In this document: piece by piece, positions 53,394 to 63,383 of the stretch
Layout: every line of letters starts with the position of its first letter
Position numbering within the stretch: position 1 is the first letter of the stretch
Source of the DNA: an uncultured Lachnospiraceae bacterium
Lineage (GTDB): Bacteria > Bacillota > Clostridia > Lachnospirales > Lachnospiraceae
DNA: 64,000 nucleotides
Direction of reading: 5' to 3'
Assembly (NCBI GenBank): GCA_910577645.1
Contig: CAJTOL010000002.1
Span: forward strand, 186,001-250,000
Program-made: the position numbers and the translations under genes
Notes under the pieces: generated by a model
What the model saw: the letters and a program-made list of their open reading frames with translations, nothing else
Databases searched by the model: none
What the model was told of the DNA's origin: nothing

Positions 53394-53591
53394 GTTGTAC
53401 ATACTTACTCTTTTAACTGCTTCCAGTATATCATACCGCCCATTTTCCTGCAATATCCTCCTCTTTATCCGCACGACAAACAATAGAATAGGCACGGGAA
53501 AATACATCTGCTTTTCGACAACTTTTTTCTTTTGCCGCCATTTGGCAGACTATAACTATTTAATTTGCTTCAAAATTGCTTAACGCAATTA

Positions 53592-55403
53592 TTACAATTC
53601 GTTGATTGTTTCAGTTACAGAAATATTCCGTATTCTTTTGGCTGGGGCATAGGCGGCTACCGTAGCTGCAAGAACAACGAATAGAAGTATAACGATTAAT
53701 GAAGAAACGGGGAAATTCCAAACCGCACCAGGAAAATGTTCTGCAATAAGAAAATCATAAAGCAGTTTGCTTAATGGCAGCCCAACAATACAACCCACGA
53801 TGCATCCCCAAAAAGAATAGGTAACCGCTTCGGCTGCAATCATTTTTGCGATTTGACGTTCATCCATGCCTACGGCTCGCATAGCTCCATATTGTTTCAT
53901 TCTTGCGGACACACTCATAGAAATGCTGTTGATGATATTCAGCACAGTAACCAGAGTGATGATAGCTAAAAATCCATATACACAAAATACAAAGGCCGCA
54001 TAGGTGCCCGATGTGCGCTGTTCTCGTTTGTCCCGGAAACTATAATTGTCACCTACAGTAGTTTGGATAGCCTTGATATTTTCATCAGTTACCTCACTTG
54101 TGGTCTGTATCATAACAAGAGAATAGTCCGTTATCCCTGTTAATCGGACGAAAGTTTCACTGGACGTAATAAGGGTAATTCTGCCATGTGTTAGACCGTC
54201 GTCGCTGAATGGGTCATATTTCAGCAAACCGGCAATTTCAAGGGTTTCATTTCCTACTAAAATGGTATCCCCAATTTTCCAAGGGCTGCTTTGGTCGGAG
54301 GTAATCAGGACATAATTGCTGTCCCCATAAACCTTTGATAAGTCGCTTCCTCTTTTCAAAACACCATCTTTTTTTAGGCAACTTAAATCAAAATCATCAT
54401 AAGAAATAAGGTCAATGGTACTGGAACGTGTTGTATCTCCATTCATGCCTGCGGGTACACCAAAAGAACTCCGACGTCCATAAACCTCTTTCACCCCATC
54501 CATTCCACCAATTATTTCTACTAAATCCGTGGAAATAGAATCAGCGTTACCACTGCTTGAAATGTCAATATCAGAGGCGCTCGCTGATTGAGGCATAAGA
54601 CAATTGACAAAATCAATCATAACCGAAAAGCTCAAAAACAGGATTATACTAAGCGCAAAAGAGCCGGTCATTAGAATTAAATTTTTCTTTGCAGAAACAG
54701 CATGATTGATGCCAAGAGCTGTTTCTATTTTTATGAATCGGGTATTTGCTGAATGACGGATTGTTTTATCGCTGCCCGCATTTCCTGATACTGCAGAAAT
54801 AGGAGATACTTTTGAGGCACGCTTAGCGGGAGAACTTGCAGCGATTAGTACGGTAATAACCCCAACAAAAACACCGCTGATAATCCCAATGAAACTGATA
54901 CCAAAAAGCGGAATGTTAGAAAATTCTTCTCCTACAAGAAAATGTAAAGCAGCACATAATCCCCATGTAACTACAATTCCCAGAACACTACCAACAGGAA
55001 TCGCTGTTTTACACCAGTTCAGGGCTTCTAAACGTACAAAGCGGATAATCTGCTGCCTGCTCATACCAATACAGCGCATCATACCAAAAAATTTTGTTCT
55101 TTGGGCTACGCTGCTGTTGATACTACTGGAAATCATCAGGACACCTGCAATTAGTATCAGCAGGAATAAAATAATAGCAGCGGAAATAAGCGTTTGTCCC
55201 ATTGAGCTGCCAAGTAAATCCCTAATAGTGAAACTTCCATGTTTTCCATCCAATCGGGTCTGTTCCATTCTAAATCCCATTTCAGCCATACTGAATACTG
55301 CTGTTACCATAAATACTGCAAAGATAATGCAAAGCAGTGTCATACGATTTTGACGTCGGTGTACTTTGGCAGAAATGGAAATTAAGCTAAGATAACTTTT
55401 CAT
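53592..55403 (-). CDS. FtsX-type ABC transporter permease
   Basis: 603 residues from ATG with AAAGGAGACGG; a longer in-frame start at 55421 is less likely. Two FtsX/MacB-like halves: the first around FFGMMRCIGMSRQQIIRFVR, the second around QYGAMRAVGMDERQIAKMIA, each with three or four helices and a large extracellular loop between (about 270-440). It forms an exporter or mechanotransducer with the ATPase. Upstream is the ATPase (ATGA overlap), then a two-component system, so it may sense and remove an antimicrobial peptide or wall stress. Confidence 0.88.
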   Translation of the reverse strand: MKSYLSLISISAKVHRRQNRMTLLCIIFAVFMVTAVFSMAEMGFRMEQTRLDGKHGSFTIRDLLGSSMGQTLISAAIILFLLILIAGVLMISSSINSSVAQRTKFFGMMRCIGMSRQQIIRFVRLEALNWCKTAIPVGSVLGIVVTWGLCAALHFLVGEEFSNIPLFGISFIGIISGVFVGVITVLIAASSPAKRASKVSPISAVSGNAGSDKTIRHSANTRFIKIETALGINHAVSAKKNLILMTGSFALSIILFLSFSVMIDFVNCLMPQSASASDIDISSSGNADSISTDLVEIIGGMDGVKEVYGRRSSFGVPAGMNGDTTRSSTIDLISYDDFDLSCLKKDGVLKRGSDLSKVYGDSNYVLITSDQSSPWKIGDTILVGNETLEIAGLLKYDPFSDDGLTHGRITLITSSETFVRLTGITDYSLVMIQTTSEVTDENIKAIQTTVGDNYSFRDKREQRTSGTYAAFVFCVYGFLAIITLVTVLNIINSISMSVSARMKQYGAMRAVGMDERQIAKMIAAEAVTYSFWGCIVGCIVGLPLSKLLYDFLIAEHFPGAVWNFPVSSLIVILLFVVLAATVAAYAPAKRIRNISVTETINEL

Positions 55404-56134
55404 TCGCCGTCTCCTTTCCATTCCGGTCCGCGCAAAGCGGACGTCCCCCGGACGTCCTGCGCCCTCCCGAAATCGGTCAACGCCCCGTCAGATACTTGTA
55501 AAATGCGGTCAGCGGTTTGTGCAATACTCCGGCTATGCGTAATCATTACAATCGTCTGTTCATACTTTTTTGCCGCTTCTTTTAACAAGGCAATTACCTC
55601 GCTACTGTTTTGGGTATCAAGATTGCCCGTCGGTTCGTCAGCAAGAATAAGAGCCGGACGGGTAATTAGCGCACGTCCTATTGCCACACGTTGCTGCTGT
55701 CCGCCGGATAATTGACCAGGTAAATGGCGGCGGCGTTCTTTCAAATTAAGCACCGTAAGCAATTCTTCCAAATACTGTTTATCAGGTCTTTGGTAATCAA
55801 GCAACACCGGGAAAATAATATTTTGTTCAACAGTCAACTCAGGAATTAAGTTAAAGCTCTGGAATATAAATCCAATATTTCTGCGTCGAAAGATAGTTAA
55901 ATTGCTATCTTTCATTGAAAAAATATCTTTTCCGTCAATAAACACCTTGCCGGAAGTGGGAGTATCAAGGGCACCTACCATATTTAGAAGTGTACTTTTT
56001 CCAGATCCGGACTCACCGACAATTGCAACAAACTCGCCTTTTGGAACGGAAAAGCTGGCGTTTCTTAATGCATGTACGGCAGCTTCGCCACTTCCATAAG
56101 TTTTAGAAATTGATTGAACTTCTAATAAATTCAT
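55400..56134 (-). CDS. ABC transporter ATPase (LolD/MacB-like)
   Basis: 244 residues from the ATG with AAGAGGTG; the frame extends to 56197 without a site. Walker A VGESGSGKSTLLNMV, signature GQLSGGQQQRVAIGRAL, Walker B ALILADEPTGNLD and the H-loop MITHSRSIAQ. It powers the FtsX-type permease next to it and overlaps its start by four bases. The last ~20 residues (RGTSALRGPEWKGDG) exceed the family core. Confidence 0.92.
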   Translation of the reverse strand: MNLLEVQSISKTYGSGEAAVHALRNASFSVPKGEFVAIVGESGSGKSTLLNMVGALDTPTSGKVFIDGKDIFSMKDSNLTIFRRRNIGFIFQSFNLIPELTVEQNIIFPVLLDYQRPDKQYLEELLTVLNLKERRRHLPGQLSGGQQQRVAIGRALITRPALILADEPTGNLDTQNSSEVIALLKEAAKKYEQTIVMITHSRSIAQTADRILQVSDGALTDFGRAQDVRGTSALRGPEWKGDGE

Positions 56135-56202
56135 AAAATAAACACCTCTTTCTTGATATAGAAAGGTTATCATGTCAATCCTACTGTAAGATGACACTCA
56201 GC

Positions 56203-57240
56203 CTACAATTTTGTAGGAATTAAAAAATTGATTGTAAAAATGGTTCCTCTGCCTAATTCACTGTCAACCTCTATTGTTCCGTTATGTGTTTCAATAATAG
56301 ACTTTGCAAGGGGCAGACCAAGACCAATTCCCTGCGTATTTTTAGAAAAACGGCTGCGATAAAATCGTTTGAAAATATGGTGTAAATCTTCCGGGTGAAT
56401 ACCACTTCCGTTATCTTTTACAATGATTTGAACAATAGACGCAAATTGCTTCCACTCAATAGAGATAATATCTCCTTTTTTTGTGTGGTCGAAAGCGTTT
56501 TTAACAATATTACTGATTGCTTCGACAATCCAATTATGGTCGCATAATAAAGAAACCGTATCGTCACCGGACAGACAGATTTTCTTTTCTTCCTGATCAG
56601 CACGATATGAAAAGTGTCTTTCAATGCTGTTTATCATCTCCGGAACATTTTCTATTGCTTTTTCTATTACGATTGTTCCAGAGTCAAGTTTTGCGATTTT
56701 CAAAAGATTCTGTACCAGTATTTCTATACGGTCAAGCTCTTGTTCTGAAAGAACAGTAAACTCCTGAATTGTAGGTAAATCCTTTGCTTCTTTCTGCAAG
56801 ATACCGTTATATACGTTAAGGGCAGCAAGTGGTGTTTTTAACTGATGTGAAATATCAGATATAGTACCTTTCAGAAATCTTTTAGCATTTCCTTCATTTT
56901 CAGCATGAGCGTTCAAAATAGAAACTAAAGAATTTACTTCATGGAACAGTCGATATAATTCCCCCTCATCATCACATTCAATACGCGCATTTTGATTACC
57001 CGAAATATAGTTTTTAATCTGTATTACTGCATTTTCCATAATTTTATTTTGTTCCTTAAAATGCCAATATCCAACTGCCAATATGAGAATATCTATACAT
57101 AAAGATGATACCAGCACATACCATGCTGCATTTTTTAATCTTAACATTATCAATGCAATAGATAGCATAGAAAACACTACAATGAAAAATATTATCCGGT
57201 AAAATAATAGCTTGATTTTTCTATTTACAAGTATTTTCAT
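56203..57240 (-). CDS. Sensor histidine kinase
   Basis: 345 residues from ATG with GAGGTG 4 bases upstream (the longer start at 57267 lies in the response-regulator gene). Two membrane helices (about 10-60) with almost no outside loop: an intramembrane-sensing type. Then HAMP-like region, H-box ISDISHQLKTPLAALNV with the phospho-His, N-box NIVKNAFDHTKKG, DNGSGIH and GIGLGLPLAKSIIE. It should phosphorylate the response regulator upstream and control the ABC exporter. Confidence 0.92.
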   Translation of the reverse strand: MKILVNRKIKLLFYRIIFFIVVFSMLSIALIMLRLKNAAWYVLVSSLCIDILILAVGYWHFKEQNKIMENAVIQIKNYISGNQNARIECDDEGELYRLFHEVNSLVSILNAHAENEGNAKRFLKGTISDISHQLKTPLAALNVYNGILQKEAKDLPTIQEFTVLSEQELDRIEILVQNLLKIAKLDSGTIVIEKAIENVPEMINSIERHFSYRADQEEKKICLSGDDTVSLLCDHNWIVEAISNIVKNAFDHTKKGDIISIEWKQFASIVQIIVKDNGSGIHPEDLHHIFKRFYRSRFSKNTQGIGLGLPLAKSIIETHNGTIEVDSELGRGTIFTINFLIPTKL

Positions 57241-57248
57241 AGCGCACC

Positions 57249-57935
57249 TCAATCCGTTGTATTCCACTTGTATCCCATACGACGAACCGTTACTATTTTT
57301 TTCGGTTGGCCGGGGTTATCTTCGATTTTTGTGCGAAGCCTGCGAATATACACAGTAAGAGTATTACTATCAATATAGTTTTCGTCACAATCCCAAAGTT
57401 TACTCAAAATTTTCTCTGGTGAAAGAACAATATTTGCATTCTCTATGAAAAAGCAAAGCAGTTTATATTCACTTGCCGTTAATTCCAGCAGTTCATTGTT
57501 CTTATAAACTTCTCTTTTCAATAGATTTATTTTTATTCCATTGGAATCTAATTCGGTATCTGCCTGATTAAAATTATCACTTCGGCGAAGCAAAGCATTT
57601 ATTCTTGACAAAAATACCGCTAATTTGAAAGGTTTTGTAATATAATCATCACCGCCTATATCCAGTCCCATTATGATGTTTGTTTCTTCATCAGCCGCAG
57701 TAAGAAACATAATTGGTATCTTTGATGTTTCTCGGATTTTTTTACATAAATCATAACCAGAACCGTCTGGAAGTGATACGTCTAAAATGACTAAATCGTA
57801 TTTGCCATTTATCCATTTTGCTTCCGCTTCAAGGTATGTCTGAGCAATATCCACTTCATATCCCTGTTTCTTAATAGCAAAAGATAAGCCGCCAATTAGA
57901 CTCAAATCATCTTCAACAAGGAAAATGTGTTTCAT
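57249..57935 (-). CDS. OmpR-type response regulator
   Basis: 228 residues. Receiver: FLVEDDLSLIG, LVILDVSLPDGSGYDLC with phospho-Asp, and YITKPFKLAVFLSR. Winged-helix DNA-binding domain: LTASEYKLLCFFIENANIVL, then SNTLTVYIRRLRTKIEDNPG. Operon order is regulator, kinase, ATPase, permease. Its target DNA site is not recognised in the 58-kb region. Confidence 0.92.
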   Translation of the reverse strand: MKHIFLVEDDLSLIGGLSFAIKKQGYEVDIAQTYLEAEAKWINGKYDLVILDVSLPDGSGYDLCKKIRETSKIPIMFLTAADEETNIIMGLDIGGDDYITKPFKLAVFLSRINALLRRSDNFNQADTELDSNGIKINLLKREVYKNNELLELTASEYKLLCFFIENANIVLSPEKILSKLWDCDENYIDSNTLTVYIRRLRTKIEDNPGQPKKIVTVRRMGYKWNTTD

Positions 57936-58066
57936 TTCCTATCACCGTCCTTTATTTTTTACGAATATGCCGCCCGTCAACAGGCTTTTCCTCAAACTAT
58001 ATCAATATAATTATAATCGGATAGCCAAATAATAGTAAGTGTATGATATACTTTATTTTATTGTGG

Positions 58067-58119
58067 CACAAAAATAGCGGCGTTCCTGTTCTTCCTTGTG
58101 GGAAGTGAGAAACGCCGCT
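58067..58119 (-). terminator. Terminator after the HTH/membrane-protein operon
   Basis: Arms AGCGGCGTT (58111-58119 complement) and AACGCCGCT (58076-58084 complement), extended inward, are followed by ATTTTTG on the minus strand. The AAA/TTT flank gives partial bidirectionality. Confidence 0.7.
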
Positions 58120-58169
58120 TGTGCGGTACATTATTCGGTTTTAAGGATCTATCTGCTCCTCTGCATTTT

Positions 58170-58619
58170 CTACACCCTTCTTTTCAAAAAGGCATAGACC
58201 CCGCACATTCCCACCAGATAGCTTCCCAGCACCATCAAAAGGATTTGGGCGGCAAAGGGGTTGGCGAATCCTAAAATCATCATGCTCACATACAGGCCTG
58301 CAATCAAAAGATAGCCGGTAATCACCATCGTCTTATCTCTTAAATACAGATTCCGCTCGTCATATTCCAGGATTTCAGATTTTTTTAATTTTTCTTCATC
58401 CTTCAGAAGAAGCCGGTTTTTAACAAAAAGGGCCGCCCCTGCCCCAAGAAGCCCGGCTCCGATTCCTCCATACCAGCTTCCAAGGCCTTCTGCCTGTTCG
58501 GAAAAGCCCAGAAGTTTAAGGCCTCCTAAGGATGCGGCCAGGGTGATTGCCCCAAACAGGATAAACAATACGCTAATAGAGGTTCTAAATTTTACCAGTT
58601 TTCTGTATTGAGTTTTCAT
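58170..58619 (-). CDS. DUF2178-like membrane protein
   Basis: 149 residues, four hydrophobic helices in two pairs around a charged segment (KNRLLLKDEEKLKKSEILEY, then DERNLYLRDKTMVITGYLL). Such proteins are typical partners of small HTH regulators in Firmicutes, as here: the regulator gene overlaps its start by four bases. Function unknown. Confidence 0.7.
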   Translation of the reverse strand: MKTQYRKLVKFRTSISVLFILFGAITLAASLGGLKLLGFSEQAEGLGSWYGGIGAGLLGAGAALFVKNRLLLKDEEKLKKSEILEYDERNLYLRDKTMVITGYLLIAGLYVSMMILGFANPFAAQILLMVLGSYLVGMCGVYAFLKRRV

Positions 58620-58819
58620 GCTTCTTCCTCCTCAAAAATAAAAATTTCCTCAATGGTGGTTTGAAAATACCTGGCTATCTTCCAAGCCAATGGCAGGGAC
58701 GCCATGTACTTTCCGTTTTCTAAGGATGTAATGGTCTGCCGGGTAACCCCTACGCAGGCCGCCAATTCTTCCTGGGATAAACGTGCGGCTTTTCTCAGCT
58801 CCTGTATCCGGTTTTTCAA
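58616..58819 (-). CDS. Small Xre-family HTH regulator (YozG-like)
   Basis: 67 residues from a TTG start 6-7 bases after AAAGGAG; the ATG at 58876 lies inside the promoter region and has no site. KNRIQELRKAARLSQEELAA, then CVGVTRQTITSLENGKYMAS is a full helix-turn-helix. FQTTIEEIFIFEE ends it. It likely represses its own promoter, where three related repeats are seen. Confidence 0.88.
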   Translation of the reverse strand: MKNRIQELRKAARLSQEELAACVGVTRQTITSLENGKYMASLPLAWKIARYFQTTIEEIFIFEEEEA

Positions 58820-58858
58820 CGGTAATTCTCCTTTTTCTTTCTTACATGTAAGATTCTT

Positions 58859-58920
58859 GTATAGCTTGCTTTGCATTTTTAGTATAGTTTACTTTGCGCT
58901 TTTTGTCAAGTATACTTTAC
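58859..58920 (-). promoter_or_regulatory. Promoter and probable operators of the HTH gene
   Basis: Minus strand: TTGACA (58904-58909), 17 bases, TATACT (58881-58886). Three related blocks cover it on the minus strand: GCAAAGCAAGCTATAC (58859-58874), GCAAAGTAAACTATACT (58881-58897) and GTAAAGTATACTT (58908-58920). Together they share (G)YAAAGYA..CTATAC. They cover start site, -10 and -35. Confidence 0.7.
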
Positions 58921-59025
58921 AAATTTTATATTATTAACCAACTGGTCAATTTGTGCTATACTCTCACCATTTTGGTCTGCGTCTGCTCCATGAAAAAAAT
59001 CGCATCCGACCCCATGGGGGCTCCC

Positions 59026-62000
59026 TTATGAATACACAATCTCCACCCTGCTCCCCCTTCCTCCGCTTTCTGCAGGAGTCACCATAAGTTTTACCGGGAT
59101 CTGGCTGCGGATCTTTTCCACATGGGTAATCAGGCCGATGGCCCGGCTGCTGAAGCCATGAAGGCTTTCTAAAGCCTCCATCACCACATCCAAAAGGCTG
59201 TCATCCAGGGTTCCGAAGCCTTCATCCAGGAAAAACAGCTCCAAAGGCGCATGGTTGGTAAGCTGGATCTGGGAGGATAAAGCCAAAGCCAGGGACAGGG
59301 AAGCCAAAAAGATTTCTCCTCCTGACAAGGTCCCCACCTCCCGGCGGATCCCTCCGTTTTTGTAATCAATAATCCGGAAATGTCCCTGTTCATTACATTC
59401 CAGCTCATAGTTTCCCCTGGAAAGCTTTCTAAGAAACACCGATGCTTCCCTGGAAACATAGGAAAGCTTTTCCCTGGCCACATATTCCACAAACCGCTTT
59501 CCCTTTATCAGCTTTTCCATCTGAAGAATCAGGCCCCAGCGATGCTCTTTTTTCTCATATTCAGCCAACAGGGCCTCCTTCTCCTGAAGGCGGCGGGTTT
59601 CCCGGGAAACCTGGTCAGCCAGTCTGGTTCCCTGGGCGCTCTGATTCTCAAGACAGGTTTCCATCTCCTCTTTTTCCAAAAGTGCCTGGTTCCACTCTTC
59701 TTCTGTCAGAGAACGTCCGTCAAGCTGGAGAGCCTTTTCTTTCATTAAATTTGTCAAGCGCACCGTCTCTTCCTGGTGACACCGGATTTTCTCTTTCAGG
59801 AAAGCCAGCTTTTCATCGGTTTCCTTCCAGACAGCCGCCGCCTCTTTCAGAGAAATCATCTGCTCTTCCATCTCCTTTTCCAGTCTCGGGCATTGAAGCA
59901 GGGTTTGGGAAAGTAACGCTTTGGCTTCCTCCAATTCGCTTTTTTCGTGGCTCAGGCTGGTCTTTTCCACATCCAGCCGGTGTTCTGCCTCCTGGAAATT
60001 CCGCGTTTTCTCTTCTAAGGCTTCTTTTGCCCTTTTTACTGTACCTTCAATGGACTCAATCCGGCTTTTTACCTCTTCCAGTTCTTTTTTTACATCCCTG
60101 CACTCCCCTGCCAGAGAAGCAATCTCCTTTTTAAGGCTTTTAGCCGCCTCTTCCGCTTCTTTTTTCTGCGCCTCCAGGTGGGCCTTCTCAATCTGGCTCT
60201 GAGTCTCCTCCCTACGGGTCTTTTCCTGTTTCTCCTCAAGGCTTTTTATTTTCTCTGTCAGTTCCCGCTCTGACAATCGCAGCTTCTGGGTTTTCTCATC
60301 CATCTCATTGATTTGTGCCTGTTTCTTGTGAAAAAAATCGAAAGCAGAGCCGGGATCCATCTTTGGGAAAGTCTCTTCTTCCGCCCTCGGACAGGCATTT
60401 CTTATGAATTCCCAGTCCTTTTTCATTTTCTCCATTTTGATTCTCTGTTCCTTAACTGTCTCTTCCGCCGCTTCCTTTTTGGCTGCTGACGCGGACAGAA
60501 GGACCTGGGCTTCTCCATGCTTTTTCTGAATCTTTCGAAAACCTTCCTCCAGCTCCTCTGCCCCCTGGCCCTGCTTCCTCTCTTCCTCTGACCGCTCCTT
60601 TCCCTCTTCTAAGACCAGGGTCAAATTATGGTGAATAGAGCCGCAGACCGGACATGGCTTTCCTTCCTCCAAATCTTCCCGAAATATCCGGGCCATCTGT
60701 TCCCTCTCCTGTGCCCGGTATTTTGACAATTCTTCAAAAATCCTGTTCTCCTCTTCTTTCAGCTTCCTCTCCGTTTCCTCTTGGGAAACAATCTGTTCTT
60801 TCATACTTTTTTTCAAATTTTCCCATTTTTTAAGTTCTCTGCCTGCTGCCTGATAATCTCTCTCTAATATTACCCCATCCTGTACCAGCTTTCGGGTCTC
60901 TACAGAAACCTGGCAGTTCTCCAGCTCTCCTAAAATCTGTTCTCTTTCCTTCTTTTTTTCATCCAGGGATTCTTTTATTTGTTCCCGGGTTTCAGACAGC
61001 TTTAAAAGAAAGCTTTCCAGACAGAAAAGCTCTTTTTTCCGGCCTTGGTTCTCTTCTTCCAGAGCTGCCAGAGTTTCATTTTTGGGGATTGCCAGTTCCA
61101 GGTTTCTCTGTTTTGCCTCCAGGTCCGGGATTTGTTCTCCCTCCCTCATGGCTTTCTCCAATGCAGACTGAGCCCTTTCCCTTTCCTCTCCAGCCTTATC
61201 CAAAGCACTTTTTAAAGCCAGGCAATTTGCTTCCTTCTCCTCTTTCTGCTGTGTTTTTCGAAAGCAGTTTTCCAGCACAGGGGTTATGGCCTTTACTTCC
61301 TCTGCCATTTTAATTTTCTTCTCCCAGATCCCGGTCTGTTCCTCCTCCTGCTGCAAACGGGCCATTTGGGCTTTATACCCCTCCTGTTCCTGGGTCCAAA
61401 AGCGGATCTGCTTCTTTTTTTCAAACTCTTCTGCCATACTCCGGGCCTGAATGTTTAAACTCTTAAATTCCTTTTCCCAGCTTTTTTGCTGCCCTTTTAT
61501 TTCCTTAAGAATTTCCCCGGAAATGTCTTCGTATCCGGACAGGCGCCCGGACAGGTTTTCCATATTCCGGCTTATTTTCCGCTTTTCCTCCCCGATACGG
61601 CCAGCCAGCGCTTCCCCGTATTTTTCCAGATTAAACAGGCGCTCCAGCATCTCGTTGCGCTCTTTTCCCGTCAACATAAGGAACTCGGAAAACTTTCCCT
61701 GAGGCAGAACCACAGTCCTTAAAAAATCCTCCTTGGTAAGGCCTATCAGCCTCTGGCAGGCCTGGTTTACCGCTCCGGTCCCTTCCTCCAGGATCAGGGG
61801 CTCCCCGCCGGTAATCTCTTTTAACACGCTTTTTGACACCGGCTTTTTGGAAAAATCTTTATTTTTGGTATAGCTGCGATCCACCTGATAGGTTCGGGGA
61901 ACTTTTCCGGAAATCCGGAATACAAAGGAAATATTTGCCTGGCGCACTTCTTCTCCTGAGTTGACAAATCCGTTGCTGCGGCGGGCCAGATCCCCGTAGA

Positions 62001-62154
62001 GAGCCAGGGTGATTCCGTCTAATATGGTGGTTTTGCCGCTTCCCGTAGGCCCGAAGATGCCGAAAATCCCCCTGGAGGACAGTTCTTCAAAATCAATGGT
62101 CTGGGCTTCTGCAAAACTGTTCAGGCCTTTAATTGTAAGTCTTAAGGGTTTCAT
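59026..62154 (-). CDS. sbcC: Exonuclease SbcCD subunit SbcC
   Basis: 1042 residues. N-terminal Walker A IFGPTGSGKTTILDGITLAL, long coiled coils on both sides of the zinc hook KPCPVCGSIHH (about residue 500), then C-terminal signature GTLSGGEIFLASLSLALALS and Walker B ELFFLDEGFGTLDD. It works with SbcD to cut hairpins and processed DNA ends at replication forks. It overlaps sbcD by four bases. Confidence 0.95.
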   Translation of the reverse strand: MKPLRLTIKGLNSFAEAQTIDFEELSSRGIFGIFGPTGSGKTTILDGITLALYGDLARRSNGFVNSGEEVRQANISFVFRISGKVPRTYQVDRSYTKNKDFSKKPVSKSVLKEITGGEPLILEEGTGAVNQACQRLIGLTKEDFLRTVVLPQGKFSEFLMLTGKERNEMLERLFNLEKYGEALAGRIGEEKRKISRNMENLSGRLSGYEDISGEILKEIKGQQKSWEKEFKSLNIQARSMAEEFEKKKQIRFWTQEQEGYKAQMARLQQEEEQTGIWEKKIKMAEEVKAITPVLENCFRKTQQKEEKEANCLALKSALDKAGEERERAQSALEKAMREGEQIPDLEAKQRNLELAIPKNETLAALEEENQGRKKELFCLESFLLKLSETREQIKESLDEKKKEREQILGELENCQVSVETRKLVQDGVILERDYQAAGRELKKWENLKKSMKEQIVSQEETERKLKEEENRIFEELSKYRAQEREQMARIFREDLEEGKPCPVCGSIHHNLTLVLEEGKERSEEERKQGQGAEELEEGFRKIQKKHGEAQVLLSASAAKKEAAEETVKEQRIKMEKMKKDWEFIRNACPRAEEETFPKMDPGSAFDFFHKKQAQINEMDEKTQKLRLSERELTEKIKSLEEKQEKTRREETQSQIEKAHLEAQKKEAEEAAKSLKKEIASLAGECRDVKKELEEVKSRIESIEGTVKRAKEALEEKTRNFQEAEHRLDVEKTSLSHEKSELEEAKALLSQTLLQCPRLEKEMEEQMISLKEAAAVWKETDEKLAFLKEKIRCHQEETVRLTNLMKEKALQLDGRSLTEEEWNQALLEKEEMETCLENQSAQGTRLADQVSRETRRLQEKEALLAEYEKKEHRWGLILQMEKLIKGKRFVEYVAREKLSYVSREASVFLRKLSRGNYELECNEQGHFRIIDYKNGGIRREVGTLSGGEIFLASLSLALALSSQIQLTNHAPLELFFLDEGFGTLDDSLLDVVMEALESLHGFSSRAIGLITHVEKIRSQIPVKLMVTPAESGGRGSRVEIVYS

Positions 62155-63380
62155 AGGCTTTCATCCTCCCTCTCTGTCTCCCCGGCCAGTTCCAGCAAAA
62201 GCTCGATCAATTCCTGATCCGGCCGGGCTCCGCCGTTTTCCCTGCAGTAATATCGGATAAACAGCTCTTTTAAGCCTTTTTCCTCCAGCCCTTCCCCCAG
62301 GCTCTGAGCCTGAAGCTCCCCCACCGGAATAGGCCGGATTTCCAGAATATCGCTTTTTAAGGCTTTCATTTTCCGGATCTCGTCCTCCCGAATATAGCCC
62401 CGATCCGTTTGGATTTCCAGATACACAAAAGACTCCTCTTCCTTATTGGCTTCACACAGAGAAATGGCCTCTTCCACATCCTTTGCCCGCCAAATCCGGA
62501 CAGGCTTGTAAACCGGCAGAGGAATCTCTTTTTTCACAAAACGCTGGCCCGGGTGAAGCTCCACAAGGATACACTGCCTGGTCCCTCCTGCCTCGCTACG
62601 GTGGTAAATCATTGGCCCTCCGCTGTAAAAGGCCCTTCCCTCTGTGTGAGGCACTGCCTGGGGCTTGTGGACATGGCCCAGGGCAATATACTGAGCTTTT
62701 TGGGGCAGAAGGCTTCCGTCCACCAGGTAGGAACCGCCCAGTTCCATTCCCCGCTCTGACCCGGCTGCCTGCGCGTCCATGGCAAACAGATGGGAAACCG
62801 CCAGATTAATGGTATCCTCCCGATAATGCTTTTCCAGCCGGGAGAAGAACAGGCCTACCCGTTCCCCATAGGAAGCCGCCCTCTCCTGTCCCTCCTCCAT
62901 TTCCCGGTAAATTACTTCTCCCAGACGCTTTTCACTTGGATAGGGAAGAAGAAGGATAACGGCTCTTTCCCCGCCTATCTCCACCTCTACATACCCTTCC
63001 CCGGAAGCCGTGACCCGGTGCTTTCCGTAGACGCCTTCCGGGATCACTGTTTTTGGAAGTCCTGCCATTAAAATACCGTGCTCCATAGCCAAAGGCCCGG
63101 CCGCCACCAGGCGATCCGGGCTGTCATGATTTCCGGCGATGACAAGAACCAGGCGTTTTCCGCCTTCTGTCACCTGCTTTAAGGTATGGTAAAACAGCTT
63201 TTCCGCTTCTGCAGGCGGATTGACACTGTCATAGACATCTCCGGCGATAATCACCAAATCTGCCTGTTCTTCTCTGGCAATGCGGACAAAGTCTTCCAAA
63301 AATGCTTTCTGCTCTTTCAGGCGGCTTTGTCCCTCAATATTTTTTCCAAGATGCCAGTCAGCCGTATGTAAAATACGCAT
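62151..63380 (-). CDS. sbcD: Exonuclease SbcCD subunit SbcD
   Basis: 409 residues. Metallophosphatase motifs: LHTADWHLGKNIEG, IIAGDVYDSVNPPAEAEKLF, VIAGNHDSPDRLVAAGP and LGHVHKPQAV. Mn2+-dependent nuclease of the SbcCD complex. It is 3 bases downstream of nth and overlaps sbcC, giving an nth-sbcD-sbcC repair operon. Confidence 0.95.
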   Translation of the reverse strand: MRILHTADWHLGKNIEGQSRLKEQKAFLEDFVRIAREEQADLVIIAGDVYDSVNPPAEAEKLFYHTLKQVTEGGKRLVLVIAGNHDSPDRLVAAGPLAMEHGILMAGLPKTVIPEGVYGKHRVTASGEGYVEVEIGGERAVILLLPYPSEKRLGEVIYREMEEGQERAASYGERVGLFFSRLEKHYREDTINLAVSHLFAMDAQAAGSERGMELGGSYLVDGSLLPQKAQYIALGHVHKPQAVPHTEGRAFYSGGPMIYHRSEAGGTRQCILVELHPGQRFVKKEIPLPVYKPVRIWRAKDVEEAISLCEANKEEESFVYLEIQTDRGYIREDEIRKMKALKSDILEIRPIPVGELQAQSLGEGLEEKGLKELFIRYYCRENGGARPDQELIELLLELAGETEREDESL

Positions 63381-63383
63381 TGC

